The notes under the pieces are model-generated. The model was not told the origin of the DNA. It saw nothing but the letters and a program-made list of their open reading frames with translations, and ran no database searches. Source: an uncultured Deferribacteraceae bacterium (GTDB taxonomy: Bacteria; Chrysiogenota; Deferribacteres; Deferribacterales; Mucispirillaceae). Taken from it: 64,000 bases of DNA. Of the stretch, positions 36,401-45,513 are shown one piece after another. The position numbers and the translations under genes are program-made. The stretch spans positions 1 through 64,000 of the forward strand of contig CAMQYS010000005.1 of the NCBI GenBank assembly GCA_947039395.1. The letters run 5' to 3'. Each line of letters opens with the position of its first letter. Within the stretch, counting starts at the first letter, position 1.

Positions 36401-36807
36401 CTCTTTTTGGTAATGGTGAGTCTGAGTTAAGATTAACTGATCCAGATAATATTCTAACATCTGGTATAGAGATTTATGTACAACCTCCGGGTAAGAAATT
36501 GCAACATATGGGATTGCTATCAGGTGGAGAGAAAGCACTTGTAGCGATGACTCTTCTGTTCGCATTGTTTTTACAAAAACCTACACCATTCTGTTTTCTA
36601 GATGAGGTTGATGCTCCTCTTGATGATGCCAATGTTGAAAGATATACTGATGTTGTAAGAACATTAAGTGATAAAACACAATTTATTTTAATAACACATA
36701 ACCATAATACTATGGCTGTTGCTGATTCATTATACGGAGTGAAGATGCAGGAGTCTGGTGTATCATCTATTCTATCTGTTAAGCTTGATCATTCTGAAAA
36801 TATATAA
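33430..36807 (+). CDS. smc: SMC chromosome segregation ATPase with a short hinge
   Basis: A 1125-aa SMC protein. The N-terminal head has Walker A GPNGSGKSN (31-39) and FKSFVDKT; the C-terminal head has the signature LLSGGEKALVAM (about 1027) and Walker B PFCFLDEVDAPLDD (about 1053). Two long coiled coils (about 165-505 and 610-940) flank a region of only about 100 residues (508-608) where the hinge should be. That region has DLSDIILFEDSDYNEIINTV, resembling the first half of an SMC hinge, but the conserved glycine-rich dimer motifs of the standard hinge are missing. Condenses and segregates DNA, with ScpAB elsewhere. Confidence 0.92.
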   Translation: MKFKRLSLHGFKSFVDKTALDFPDGITAIVGPNGSGKSNIMDAVRWVFGEQSAKELRGADMDDVVFNGSAKRKPAGFAEVSLTLSDIDDSIASKYGTFSDITITRKFYRSGEREYYINNRKCRLKDIKEIFMDTGLGARSISIIEQGKVDKIINSSPEELRFFLEETAGVTKFKDKKKDAEKNLANTRENLDRINDIVTGVFERMEQLSSQVEKLKQSEDMQNRKRALEKQFLSVTYSNKISEEINLLKGIEEKKLGLASAIKLHNESINNIARVNSNYSLIEEETKAIQDNRLYATTSKVKADAEIQSLKEKIHNVADVKFNISQDISAEESKLNNFLVDKSRLNKEIDDIASSKDGIDDKVAIIEEVISDVKLSKRTIDEDVSAVDIKFNAIRARLVEKREDKVRKDADLSNYKSNLERLENEKSSLFSNIDILISSIGTLEKDIETTSLKLKNVEISLSDKREEYNKLKGEVDFYRIKQSELSGELKNIKLNLDFLEQEILSFTLGSGDDSKPLKAYKSKLLIDELENLSANTTFDLSDIILFEDSDYNEIINTVKALRFSMRFTFRSELESIKKLIASHEYKSVDDNIYYINNTYKKIGEDDKGGKIIKIKEKMLKDTEQMSIINEELEQSSNVLNEMLGKVSSMESEISALDEELRLERDFYTKYVTEIENVKVDLIGRRERVVLIDKELDSSIKTVSSVEDDVIVLTDIITTLEDDISEVEEERTSLLDKQQFIIRDLENRREEYNTIKREQSIIDERVNSINRELTTIESLLTESSNTIKNLKGRLLSLTDVDEISWKEELENLLESVKQLEINVLSTEEDLKKSQDTLNNLKVEMENLRREISERNKVVRDKELEITQSEIALASTKTYVETISQQYLEKFGADINDEYREYLAGDFDSTRTRSEISKLESDIDKLGPLNLNAVNDYNETDEKYKFLTTQRDDLESSISDINMFINETDQTTSLIFEKTFASVRDNFTYVFKTLFGNGESELRLTDPDNILTSGIEIYVQPPGKKLQHMGLLSGGEKALVAMTLLFALFLQKPTPFCFLDEVDAPLDDANVERYTDVVRTLSDKTQFILITHNHNTMAVADSLYGVKMQESGVSSILSVKLDHSENI

Positions 36808-36820
36808 GTAGGCTATCATC

Positions 36821-37900
36821 ATGTTAAATTCAATACTATTTTTTATTATAGGTCTACTTGTTGGCATAGGTATTACATACTTTATCGCTGGAAGAATTTT
36901 CTCAAAAACAAAAACGCCTAATCTTTCTGAACATATCGATCTGATTATTAAAATTGCAAATGAAAAACTATCATCAGAGAGAGAGTTGACATCGAAAGAT
37001 TTAGAGAGCAAAAAAGAGTTAATAGATGATAAGTTACTTCATTTAGATAAAGAACTAAAGGGTATGACAACACTTGTTAGAGAGCTTGAACAACGTAGAA
37101 CTGTACAGTTTGCCGAGCTTAGAACGATTGTAAATAGTAGTAGTGATGAAACGAAGCGATTAATAGATATAACAAATAAGTTGAATAACACGCTCTCATC
37201 TAAACAAGCTAGAGGCTCATGGGCAGAGAGAATGGCATTTGATATTTTATCGTATGCAGGTATGGTAGAGGGTGTTAACTATACAAGACAAGAACAACAA
37301 TCAACAGGTAATAAACCAGATTTTACATTTTTTTTACCGAATGGATATAAACTTAATATGGATGTGAAATTTCCATTAGAAAATTATGAGAGATATAATA
37401 GTGCAGCCGATGCAGATAAAAATAGATATAAAACAGAGTTTGTAGCTAGTATTAAAAAACATTTAAAAGATATCACAAGTAGAGAGTATATAAATGTTGA
37501 GGATAATACAGTAGATTCTGTACTTATGTTTATCCCTAATGAGCGCATTTATACAGCAATTTTTGAAGTAGATGCGTCTATATTAAATTTAGCGATTGAG
37601 AGTAGAATACTTATCTGTTCGCCAGTTTCTATTATTTCAGTTCTATCAATTATTCGCCAAGCTGCAGATAATTTTATATTAGAGCAGAAAGCTAAAGAAT
37701 TATTAGTAGCTATGGGTGGTTTTAGAAAACAGTGGCAAAACTATCTTGAGAGTTTTGATATGTTAGGAAATGCAATTGATAAAGTTTCAGATCAGTATAC
37801 TAAATTAAAGACTACAAGAAGTAATCAGTTAGATAAATCGGTAAAGCGATTAGATGAGTTAAGAGAGAGATCTATAATAGATATTTATTCCACTGATTAG
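36821..37900 (+). CDS. rmuC: RmuC-family DNA recombination protein
   Basis: A 359-aa protein with an N-terminal membrane helix (residues 2-24), a coiled coil (about 35-100) and the RmuC nuclease-like core: RGSWAERMAFDILSYAGM, GNKPDFTFFLPNGYKLNMDVKFPLENYERY, then FIPNERIYTAI. The PDF...DVKFP layout is that of a restriction-endonuclease-like fold. RmuC restrains rearrangement at inverted repeats in E. coli. It starts 13 bp after smc, so the two are co-transcribed. Confidence 0.92.
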   Translation: MLNSILFFIIGLLVGIGITYFIAGRIFSKTKTPNLSEHIDLIIKIANEKLSSERELTSKDLESKKELIDDKLLHLDKELKGMTTLVRELEQRRTVQFAELRTIVNSSSDETKRLIDITNKLNNTLSSKQARGSWAERMAFDILSYAGMVEGVNYTRQEQQSTGNKPDFTFFLPNGYKLNMDVKFPLENYERYNSAADADKNRYKTEFVASIKKHLKDITSREYINVEDNTVDSVLMFIPNERIYTAIFEVDASILNLAIESRILICSPVSIISVLSIIRQAADNFILEQKAKELLVAMGGFRKQWQNYLESFDMLGNAIDKVSDQYTKLKTTRSNQLDKSVKRLDELRERSIIDIYSTD

Positions 37901-37990
37901 AATTTAGCTTTAATGTTTATCTTTCAAAGACTTGTTTATAGGTAATACTCTATACTCTCATTCAATACAAATCAATTAAATTACTATTAA

Positions 37991-38593
37991 TTAGAACCAA
38001 AATCCTGCGGTAATAGATCCAGAATATATAGGTATAAAAGCAATTAGATCATATTCTATATTAAATCTAAATACAACGGCTATTGTATGTTTAAGGTATA
38101 ATGTTACTCCAGTGGTAATAATATATGTACCACTATCGAAGTATTGAGAGGTATTAAAATCGTTAGATAGAATAGAATAGTATGAACCACCAGTAAGTAT
38201 AAATGGAGCGACTTTAATATTATTAGATGTATAGGCGTCAATATCAATACCTAACAGTACAGTTGGCTTGAAAACACTGAATGAGTAATTAGATGGCAAG
38301 CAGTAATCTATGCCTATAGAAAGAGCGAAACTTACATTTTGTTTTTTAGGTGGGAGAGTATTTATAGATTGAAAATAATCTACAACCATGCAATTTAAAT
38401 GCGTAACATCATCATAAGTACTAAGCAGCGAAGTAGCTTTATATCCAACAGTCAAAGAACCTAAAGGTGTCCCTATATTTTCTTGTTTATAAGTAAGAAA
38501 CTCATTAAAGTCTACTTCGTCAGCTTTTAATTTTAAGATAGGTGTAAATAGCATTATTGTAAGTGCTATTACTAAAACTATTTTCACGTTCAT
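37991..38593 (-). CDS. Small outer-membrane beta-barrel-type protein, copy 1
   Basis: A 200-aa exported protein with a signal peptide (VKIVLVIALTIMLFTPILKLKA). The mature part has alternating hydrophobic beta strands and ends TAGFWF, an aromatic terminal residue as in outer-membrane barrels recognised by BamA. It is 25 bases after copy 2 and similar to it in size and layout, but pairwise identity looks low by eye. No specific family recognised. Confidence 0.6.
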   Translation of the reverse strand: MNVKIVLVIALTIMLFTPILKLKADEVDFNEFLTYKQENIGTPLGSLTVGYKATSLLSTYDDVTHLNCMVVDYFQSINTLPPKKQNVSFALSIGIDYCLPSNYSFSVFKPTVLLGIDIDAYTSNNIKVAPFILTGGSYYSILSNDFNTSQYFDSGTYIITTGVTLYLKHTIAVVFRFNIEYDLIAFIPIYSGSITAGFWF

Positions 38594-38618
38594 AATTTTT
38601 CAATAATTTTCTTGTTGA

Positions 38619-39152
38619 TTAGAACACAAAACCAATTTTAGAACCAAGTGATGCATCAAACTCACCGTATGATGCATTGTGATTAGACTCTAAAATAGAG
38701 TATGCAATATTTGCTTCAAGAGATAAAACGATAAATTTTATATTTATTTTTATTCCACCTTTCATTATAAACCCAGGCCCGTGATAATATTCAGGGCTAA
38801 ATTTAGCTTCAAGGTATGAATAAAGAATACCACCACCGATAAAAGGTTTAAACCCGATAATACTTGTGCTATCAACCTTACTTTGTAATAGTGCCACCAA
38901 CTCTAATTTATGTTTATCAAAACTTAATCCAGAACAATATTGGTATCCACCAACAAGTGTTATAAGAGGTATTTTACCACCAACTTCAATATCATAACAA
39001 TCTGAACTATCATTAAATGCAGTACTTAAAGAAGTACCTTTCTCATACCCACCTAATATAAATACCCCTGATCCAGCTTGAGCTGTTGTTGTTGTAAGTA
39101 TGAAGAAAATTCCTAAAAAAAGTATTGTAAGAATGTTGTTTTTGAACGTCAT
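38619..39152 (-). CDS. Small outer-membrane beta-barrel-type protein, copy 2
   Basis: A 177-aa protein with a signal peptide ending near TAQA (residue about 26) and a mature domain of repeated beta hairpins (GVFILGGYEKGTSLS, FKPFIGGGILYSYLEAKF, FDASLGSKIGFVF). The C-terminal F and strand periodicity fit an 8-strand outer-membrane barrel. Middle member of three consecutive genes of this kind on the minus strand, between copies 3 and 1. Confidence 0.62.
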   Translation of the reverse strand: MTFKNNILTILFLGIFFILTTTTAQAGSGVFILGGYEKGTSLSTAFNDSSDCYDIEVGGKIPLITLVGGYQYCSGLSFDKHKLELVALLQSKVDSTSIIGFKPFIGGGILYSYLEAKFSPEYYHGPGFIMKGGIKINIKFIVLSLEANIAYSILESNHNASYGEFDASLGSKIGFVF

Positions 39153-39258
39153 AAATTTATTCCCCTTATAAAATAATAATAATAACTAATAATCGTAAAA
39201 ATAACAATAAACATTATAATATTTATTATATATGATTATATGTGTAGTAAGCAAGTGA

Positions 39259-39906
39259 TTAAAATAGTACACCTATTTTGATTAACGCAGAGGTTATCAG
39301 CGCATGAGTAGGGCTATAAGACTCTCTAAAAAATAGTGTATAAGTAAAATCAATTTCTGCTGATATCAGAAAAGAGTAGATATTATATCTTATACCGATT
39401 GAAGCGTTTGTACCAACAGCGTTATATACCTCTGTTTTACTGTTTTTAAGTTTTAGAGATTGGTATTTAATTCCAGCAGTTATGTAAGGTGTTAGTCCGA
39501 ATTTATTTTTATCTATTTTACGTTGCAATAGAAGTTGTATTTTTGCTTTATGAGCAGAAGATACAGAACCGTTACAGTTACTATATCCTGCTGTTATTCC
39601 AAAAACTTTATATATTACTTTTCCGACATCTATATTGCCACATAGCAGTAATGTTGTAGCATCTAGATCGAAAGGTCCATTTGTGATAAATAGATCTGTT
39701 GCAAACCCAATATTCAGAAATAATGAAGATAAATCAGATGAATTATCTATTGGAGAGTTTATTGTGATAGTGTTATTTGTAATAGAGTTATCTATCGTAG
39801 CAATATCTGTTGTAGAATTATCTACTATATCTGCATAAGAGAGTTTTATCGGTTGTGCTATTACTAGAATAAATAGTATTACAAGCTTAAAGTGTAGATG
39901 CTTCAT
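39259..39906 (-). CDS. Small outer-membrane beta-barrel-type protein, copy 3
   Basis: A 215-aa protein with a signal peptide (LHFKLVILFILVIAQPIKLSYA) and an inserted N/T/D/I-rich stretch after it, then beta strands (LFLNIGFATDLFITNGPF, FGLTPYITAGIKYQSLKL, ALIKIGVLF). Terminal F. Furthest upstream of the three, probably transcribed with copies 2 and 1. The conserved elements are the GGY/AGY-C-SGxxSxxHK segment seen also in copy 2 (GYQYCSGLSFDKHK versus GYSNCNGSVSSAHK). Confidence 0.62.
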   Translation of the reverse strand: MKHLHFKLVILFILVIAQPIKLSYADIVDNSTTDIATIDNSITNNTITINSPIDNSSDLSSLFLNIGFATDLFITNGPFDLDATTLLLCGNIDVGKVIYKVFGITAGYSNCNGSVSSAHKAKIQLLLQRKIDKNKFGLTPYITAGIKYQSLKLKNSKTEVYNAVGTNASIGIRYNIYSFLISAEIDFTYTLFFRESYSPTHALITSALIKIGVLF

Positions 39907-40127
39907 GATATATTGAACGCCTTTATTATATAGTTAAATTAGTTACTGATACTATATTATAAATAAAGGAATTGGTATATATTTTTCGTATAGTGATTAA
40001 AATATTTATATTACTATTAATAATTGATAGGTAATAGTTAGTAGTTGATAACGAATAGTTAATAAGTTTTAATAATAAGTTATATTCTCTACTATAGTTT
40101 TATTACAATTTAAGTTATATTTTTAGC

Positions 40128-40156
40128 TTGCAATTTTAAAAAAAAGATGTTATTTT
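40128..40156 (+). promoter_or_regulatory. groESL sigma-70 promoter
   Basis: TTGCAA (40128-40133), a 17-base spacer and TATTTT (40151-40156) precede the CIRCE operator, so transcription should begin inside the operator. This overlap is the usual arrangement for HrcA control. Confidence 0.7.
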
Positions 40157-40182
40157 TAGCACTCTCTATACATGAGTGCTAA
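40156..40182 (+). promoter_or_regulatory. CIRCE operator (HrcA binding site)
   Basis: A perfect CIRCE element: arms TTAGCACTC and GAGTGCTAA separated by nine bases. HrcA bound here represses groESL until heat shock titrates GroEL. The hrcA gene is not in this window. Confidence 0.95.
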
Positions 40183-40286
40183 AAGCATATTGAGTTTGTT
40201 TCTATATTTATTTAAGTAAATCTTGAGATTAATAGTAATTTTGTTTTATGTACTTATATCATAAATATTTTTATTTGGAGGATTTT

Positions 40287-40586
40287 ATGTCAAAGAAGAT
40301 TTCTATCAAGCCATTACAAGATAGAGTAATTGTTAAAAGGTTTGAAGTGGAAGAGAAGACTGCATCAGGTATTATTATTCCTGACACAGCAAAAGAGAAA
40401 CCACAAGAGGGTTTAGTAGTGGCTGCAGGTCCAGGCAAATGTTTAGACAGTGGCACTATAGTTAATCTGACAGTTAAAGTTGGAGACAAAGTAGTTTTTG
40501 GAAAGTATTCTGGATCAGAGATAAAAATTGATGGCGAAGAGTATGTTATTATGCGTGAAGATGATATTATGGGTATATTAGTTTAA
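40287..40586 (+). CDS. groES: Co-chaperonin GroES
   Basis: A 99-aa cap of the GroEL folding chamber. The start at the ATG at 40287 has GGAGG 6 bases upstream and gives [19 protein letters not shown]; upstream in-frame codons back to 40248 are leader sequence. The mobile loop [19 protein letters not shown] (residues about 18-36) and the [15 protein letters not shown]-terminus are canonical. Confidence 0.98.
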   Translation: MSKKISIKPLQDRVIVKRFEVEEKTASGIIIPDTAKEKPQEGLVVAAGPGKCLDSGTIVNLTVKVGDKVVFGKYSGSEIKIDGEEYVIMREDDIMGILV

Positions 40587-40649
40587 TATATTTACATATT
40601 TAAGAGTTAAGCAATTTATATATTAAGATGAATTTAAGGAGTCGAATAG

Positions 40650-42287
<1,638 letters not shown>

Positions 42288-42331
42288 TTCCTTCTCCTGT
42301 ATGTTTTAATATGAATTAATTTTTTATATAT

Positions 42332-42380
42332 AGCTTGCTTTATTTTCACTTTTACGGTGAGAGTACGGCAAGCTTTTTTA
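42332..42380 (+). terminator. groESL terminator
   Basis: AGCTTGC (42332-42338) pairs with GCAAGCT (42368-42374), enclosing a second small TCAC/GTGA stem, and is followed by six T residues. About 45 bases after the groEL stop. Confidence 0.85.
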
Positions 42381-42695
42381 ATTTATATTTATATGATTTT
42401 TACTACTATTTTAGCGATACAATTTTTTGCTATTACTGTTACCTTAAAACTTTTCAAATTTATATTTATATAGTTCTCTCAATCAATATATTGACCATAT
42501 TTTTTAAACTTTTATGTTGAGATCAATTCTCAATCTATTTATAACTCAACTATAAATTAATTCTCATCAATTATTTGAGGTATATTTGCATTATCTTAAT
42601 ATTAAATATAGTCCAGTAAATTTAGTAATATTATTACATTTATTTATTCAATATTTATATTTTAATGTATAAAGTTATTATAACTGTAAAATTAT
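42381..42695. other. AT-rich intergenic region before the flagellin promoter
   Basis: About 315 bases, strongly AT-rich, with no frame, RNA or hairpin I can support between the groEL terminator and the sigma-28 promoter. Confidence 0.5.
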
Positions 42696-42722
42696 TAAAG
42701 TTAGTGAGTAAGGTGCCGATAA
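42696..42722 (+). promoter_or_regulatory. Sigma-28 (FliA) flagellar promoter
   Basis: TAAAGTTA (42696-42703), an 11-base spacer and a perfect GCCGATAA (42715-42722) match the enteric sigma-28 consensus TAAAGTTT-N11-GCCGATAA at all but one base. Transcription should begin near 42730, about 210 bases before the flagellin start. Confidence 0.92.
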
Positions 42723-42776
42723 GTGAGAAGTAAGAGTTGTTGAATACTTTATATAAGGAACAGATACTGAGTTAAT

Positions 42777-42836
42777 CAGGTCAGTTCATAACGGAAGTAC
42801 TCCGTTTATGATGTGGCCTGTTGTGGGCTTTTTTTG
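42777..42836 (+). terminator. Hairpin plus U-tract in the flagellin leader (attenuator or small-RNA end)
   Basis: CAGG (42777-42780) pairs with CCTG (42817-42820); inside, TCATAA pairs with TTATGA and CGGA with TCCG, with an internal loop between. Some 8 bases later, GGGC runs into seven T residues (42829-42835), so the whole looks like a factor-independent terminator between a sigma-28 promoter and the flagellin gene. About 107 nucleotides would be transcribed if it terminates. Confidence 0.6.
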
Positions 42837-42939
42837 TGATCAAAATTATATAATTTACTTTAACAAAACTTATTTTTATGTAGGGTTCATGGATGAACTT
42901 TAAAGAAAACAATTCTAATTTTACAAGGAGGTAGGTAAG

Positions 42940-45324
42940 ATGAGCTTATTCGTATATAATAATTTATATGCATCGCCAGCTCAAGTTGCTTTATCGAAGG
43001 CATCAAGGGATCAGGGGAATGTTATCAAACAGCTCTCTACTGGATTACGTATTAACTCAGCGAGTGATGATGCATCAGGGCTTGCAGTAGCTGATAAGCT
43101 TGCAGGTCAGATAAGTGGTTTAAAAAGAGCTTCATTAAATACTCAAGATGGACTTTCATACATGCAGAGTGTTGAAGGTGCGATGAGTCAAGTGAGTGAT
43201 ATGATTCTTCGTATCAGAGAGCTTGCTGTACAAGCAGGTAACGGTGCGTACACTGCTAATGATAGGGTGATATTACAGCTTGAAGTTGATGAATTAAAAG
43301 AAGAGATTAATCGAGTTGCTAAATCAGCAGAGTTTAATACTAAAAAATTATTAGATGGAGATTCAACGGCGTTGTGGTCGTCATCTAATGCAAATATTAA
43401 TGCTATAGTTCGTGGACCTAATATAGGCGAGGGTAACTATAAGATTGATGTTACAGGTCAAACTGCTGGTCAGAATGCTATTTATAAGTCAGATATCATG
43501 TCTGTTTTACCAGGAACATTAGTTGCAGAGGTGATTGAAAGGGTAGATACTAATCTAGGCTCAGTGAGAGATCCGATAAATCTTCCTACGACAGATGGTG
43601 ATGGAATAAATATCCATGTGCAAACATCTGGAACATCAGCTCAAACAGCTAACAGTGTAGACAGTTTTAAACAAGATGATTCTACATGGGATGTTAATGG
43701 TTTATCAGCAACTGCTGATGTAAACTTTTCAGGTTATTTTGAGTTAGAGATGATTGAGTCAGGAACTGTTGGTGCTCCTCCTAATAGTGGTGTAGTGTCA
43801 TATAAGTATAGAGTGATGGATTCAAAGACAGGGGAGATGTCGAAATGGATAACAGCAGTAACAACGGCTGGAACAAATAAAAGTGCAGTTTTCACTATTA
43901 ATTTAAGTGCAGCACTTACTGCAACTGGAACAGGAGTTATCACATTCAATATTGATCAAGCTGCGATAGTAACAAGTGGAGATAAGTTCTTAGGTTCATT
44001 CTCTCCACCGATTCCAGCAGGGCAAACATGGGCTGCTGATGGAGGAGGAGTTGTTCAAGTCTCTGGTGCATCGTCTGTGACGCCACCTATTCACTACTCA
44101 TCATCAAACTCGTTAACTAAAGATAACAATGGTGATAATTTTGATGACTATAATGAAGTGCCTATATACATTATGAATTTAGATAGTGAAAACGGCTATA
44201 CATCAGTAGGTTCACTAACTTTAGAGTTTAAAGAGGCAACAGTTGGTGCTGGAAATAAAACATTAACAGGTGTATCAACGGTTATGATCAGAGATGAAGG
44301 TGTCGCAACAAAGGATACTAAGTTACGTGATCTAGCTGGTTTCACAAATGTTGATGGTGTTAATATTTTAGAACTTGGACAAGAGTTGACTATATATGCA
44401 AACGGTAAACAAGCTAAGATATTTATCGGATACGAAGATACTATCGAAGATTTAGAGAAGAAACTCAATAAAGCAATAGTAGATGATTTAGGAATGGGAG
44501 TACCAGATACTATTCCTAATGCAGATGTGATAAATGCAAACCTTGTTAAATTTGTTTCAAGAGATGATGTTGATCCAGGTACTGATAGAGCAGTTGCAGG
44601 AACGTTTGTAATGCAAACAGGAACGTTTGGAAGATTTTCAGAGTTAGCTTTTATAGGTGATCAAGATATGATCAATGCACTTAATCTAGGAGTGATCCAA
44701 GAACCTGAAGGTTCATTACTTGATGTAAAAGTTACAGATGCTCACACAGGAGAACTTATAGGTACTGAGAGAGTAGGAGATGGATATCTACGAGGAGTAA
44801 TTGAAGGGGTAGATATTATCCTAGATGATACTATCGGATTTGTTCCAACATGGGATCCTGTAACAAATAGGGTAGAGTATTTAAAAGCTTCTGGAGGAGA
44901 GACAGTATATTTTCACTTAGTTGATAATACTACTCAGATACAAGTAGGAGCAAATCAGGGACAATTGTTAAATATATCAGTAGGCCAGCTTGACACGACT
45001 GGACTCGAAATGGATGATTTATACGTTGTGGACTTAGAAACATCGCAACGTGCTATAACTCAAGCAAATAGAGCTATAGAAAAAGTTAATAGGTTTAAAG
45101 CTACTGCAGGTTCGCAGATGAGTAGACTAGAATATACACTTGATAATATTACTAACATATCAATGAACCTTGATACTGCAGAGGCTAGAATAAGAGATCT
45201 TGATATAGCAGAAGCATCAACAAGACTTGCAAGAGATCAGTTATTATTTCAAACAGCGACAACGATGTTAGCACAAGCTAATCTTATTCCTCAAAATGCA
45301 TTAACATTAATTAGAGGTGGATAG
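42940..45324 (+). CDS. fliC: Flagellin with a large hypervariable centre
   Basis: A 794-aa flagellin, the filament subunit. The N-terminal D0/D1 region (residues 1-145: QLSTGLRINSASDDASGLAV, LNTQDGLSYMQSVEGAMSQV, IRELAVQAGNG, FNTKKLLDG) and the C-terminal D1/D0 (about 700-794: RDLDIAEASTRLARDQLLFQ, ending NALTLIRGG) are well conserved. Between them lie about 550 residues of surface-exposed domains, much longer than most flagellins (often 270-600 aa). AAGGAGGT stands 8 bases before the ATG. No chaperone (fliS) or cap (fliD) gene is adjacent. Confidence 0.96.
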   Translation: MSLFVYNNLYASPAQVALSKASRDQGNVIKQLSTGLRINSASDDASGLAVADKLAGQISGLKRASLNTQDGLSYMQSVEGAMSQVSDMILRIRELAVQAGNGAYTANDRVILQLEVDELKEEINRVAKSAEFNTKKLLDGDSTALWSSSNANINAIVRGPNIGEGNYKIDVTGQTAGQNAIYKSDIMSVLPGTLVAEVIERVDTNLGSVRDPINLPTTDGDGINIHVQTSGTSAQTANSVDSFKQDDSTWDVNGLSATADVNFSGYFELEMIESGTVGAPPNSGVVSYKYRVMDSKTGEMSKWITAVTTAGTNKSAVFTINLSAALTATGTGVITFNIDQAAIVTSGDKFLGSFSPPIPAGQTWAADGGGVVQVSGASSVTPPIHYSSSNSLTKDNNGDNFDDYNEVPIYIMNLDSENGYTSVGSLTLEFKEATVGAGNKTLTGVSTVMIRDEGVATKDTKLRDLAGFTNVDGVNILELGQELTIYANGKQAKIFIGYEDTIEDLEKKLNKAIVDDLGMGVPDTIPNADVINANLVKFVSRDDVDPGTDRAVAGTFVMQTGTFGRFSELAFIGDQDMINALNLGVIQEPEGSLLDVKVTDAHTGELIGTERVGDGYLRGVIEGVDIILDDTIGFVPTWDPVTNRVEYLKASGGETVYFHLVDNTTQIQVGANQGQLLNISVGQLDTTGLEMDDLYVVDLETSQRAITQANRAIEKVNRFKATAGSQMSRLEYTLDNITNISMNLDTAEARIRDLDIAEASTRLARDQLLFQTATTMLAQANLIPQNALTLIRGG

Positions 45325-45372
45325 AGAGTTTTTTAACATCAGTAATTAAATTTTTATTCAGTATTTTTATAA

Positions 45373-45431
45373 CCTCAGTTCTGCATAGTTATATATTATG
45401 AAGTAGATGATATGTATCTGCAGAATTGAGG
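45373..45431. repeat. Inverted repeat downstream of flagellin
   Basis: CCTCAGTTCTGCA (45373-45385) pairs with TGCAGAATTGAGG (45419-45431), 13 base pairs with one G-T wobble, around a 33-base loop. No T-run follows on either strand, so it is not a standard terminator. It may stabilise the flagellin transcript end. Confidence 0.6.
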
Positions 45432-45513
45432 TATTCAAATCTTAATATTGACTTAATCAAATTTACAATTATAATTCTGATATATAGGTAGTTATTTACT
45501 ATTCGGGTTAGAT

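Larger units (their letters stand above)
39907..40286. other. Intergenic region between the barrel genes and groES
   Basis: About 380 bases, holding the groESL promoter and CIRCE operator (listed separately) in the right half. The left half is AT-rich and presumably has the divergent promoter of the barrel-gene cluster, which I cannot pin down. Confidence 0.5.

Noticed and set aside
40128-40182. A heat-shock sigma-32 promoter for groESL
   Set aside because: The spacing and sequences fit a sigma-70 promoter, and the perfect CIRCE element explains heat regulation.
42723-42939. A cyclic-di-GMP or other known riboswitch in the flagellin leader
   Set aside because: I could not find the conserved core sequence of c-di-GMP-I or -II motifs; only a simple hairpin and U-tract are supported.
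45373-45431. The inverted repeat as an attachment site of a mobile element
   Set aside because: No integrase, tRNA or direct repeat pair is near; the element lies between ordinary genes.
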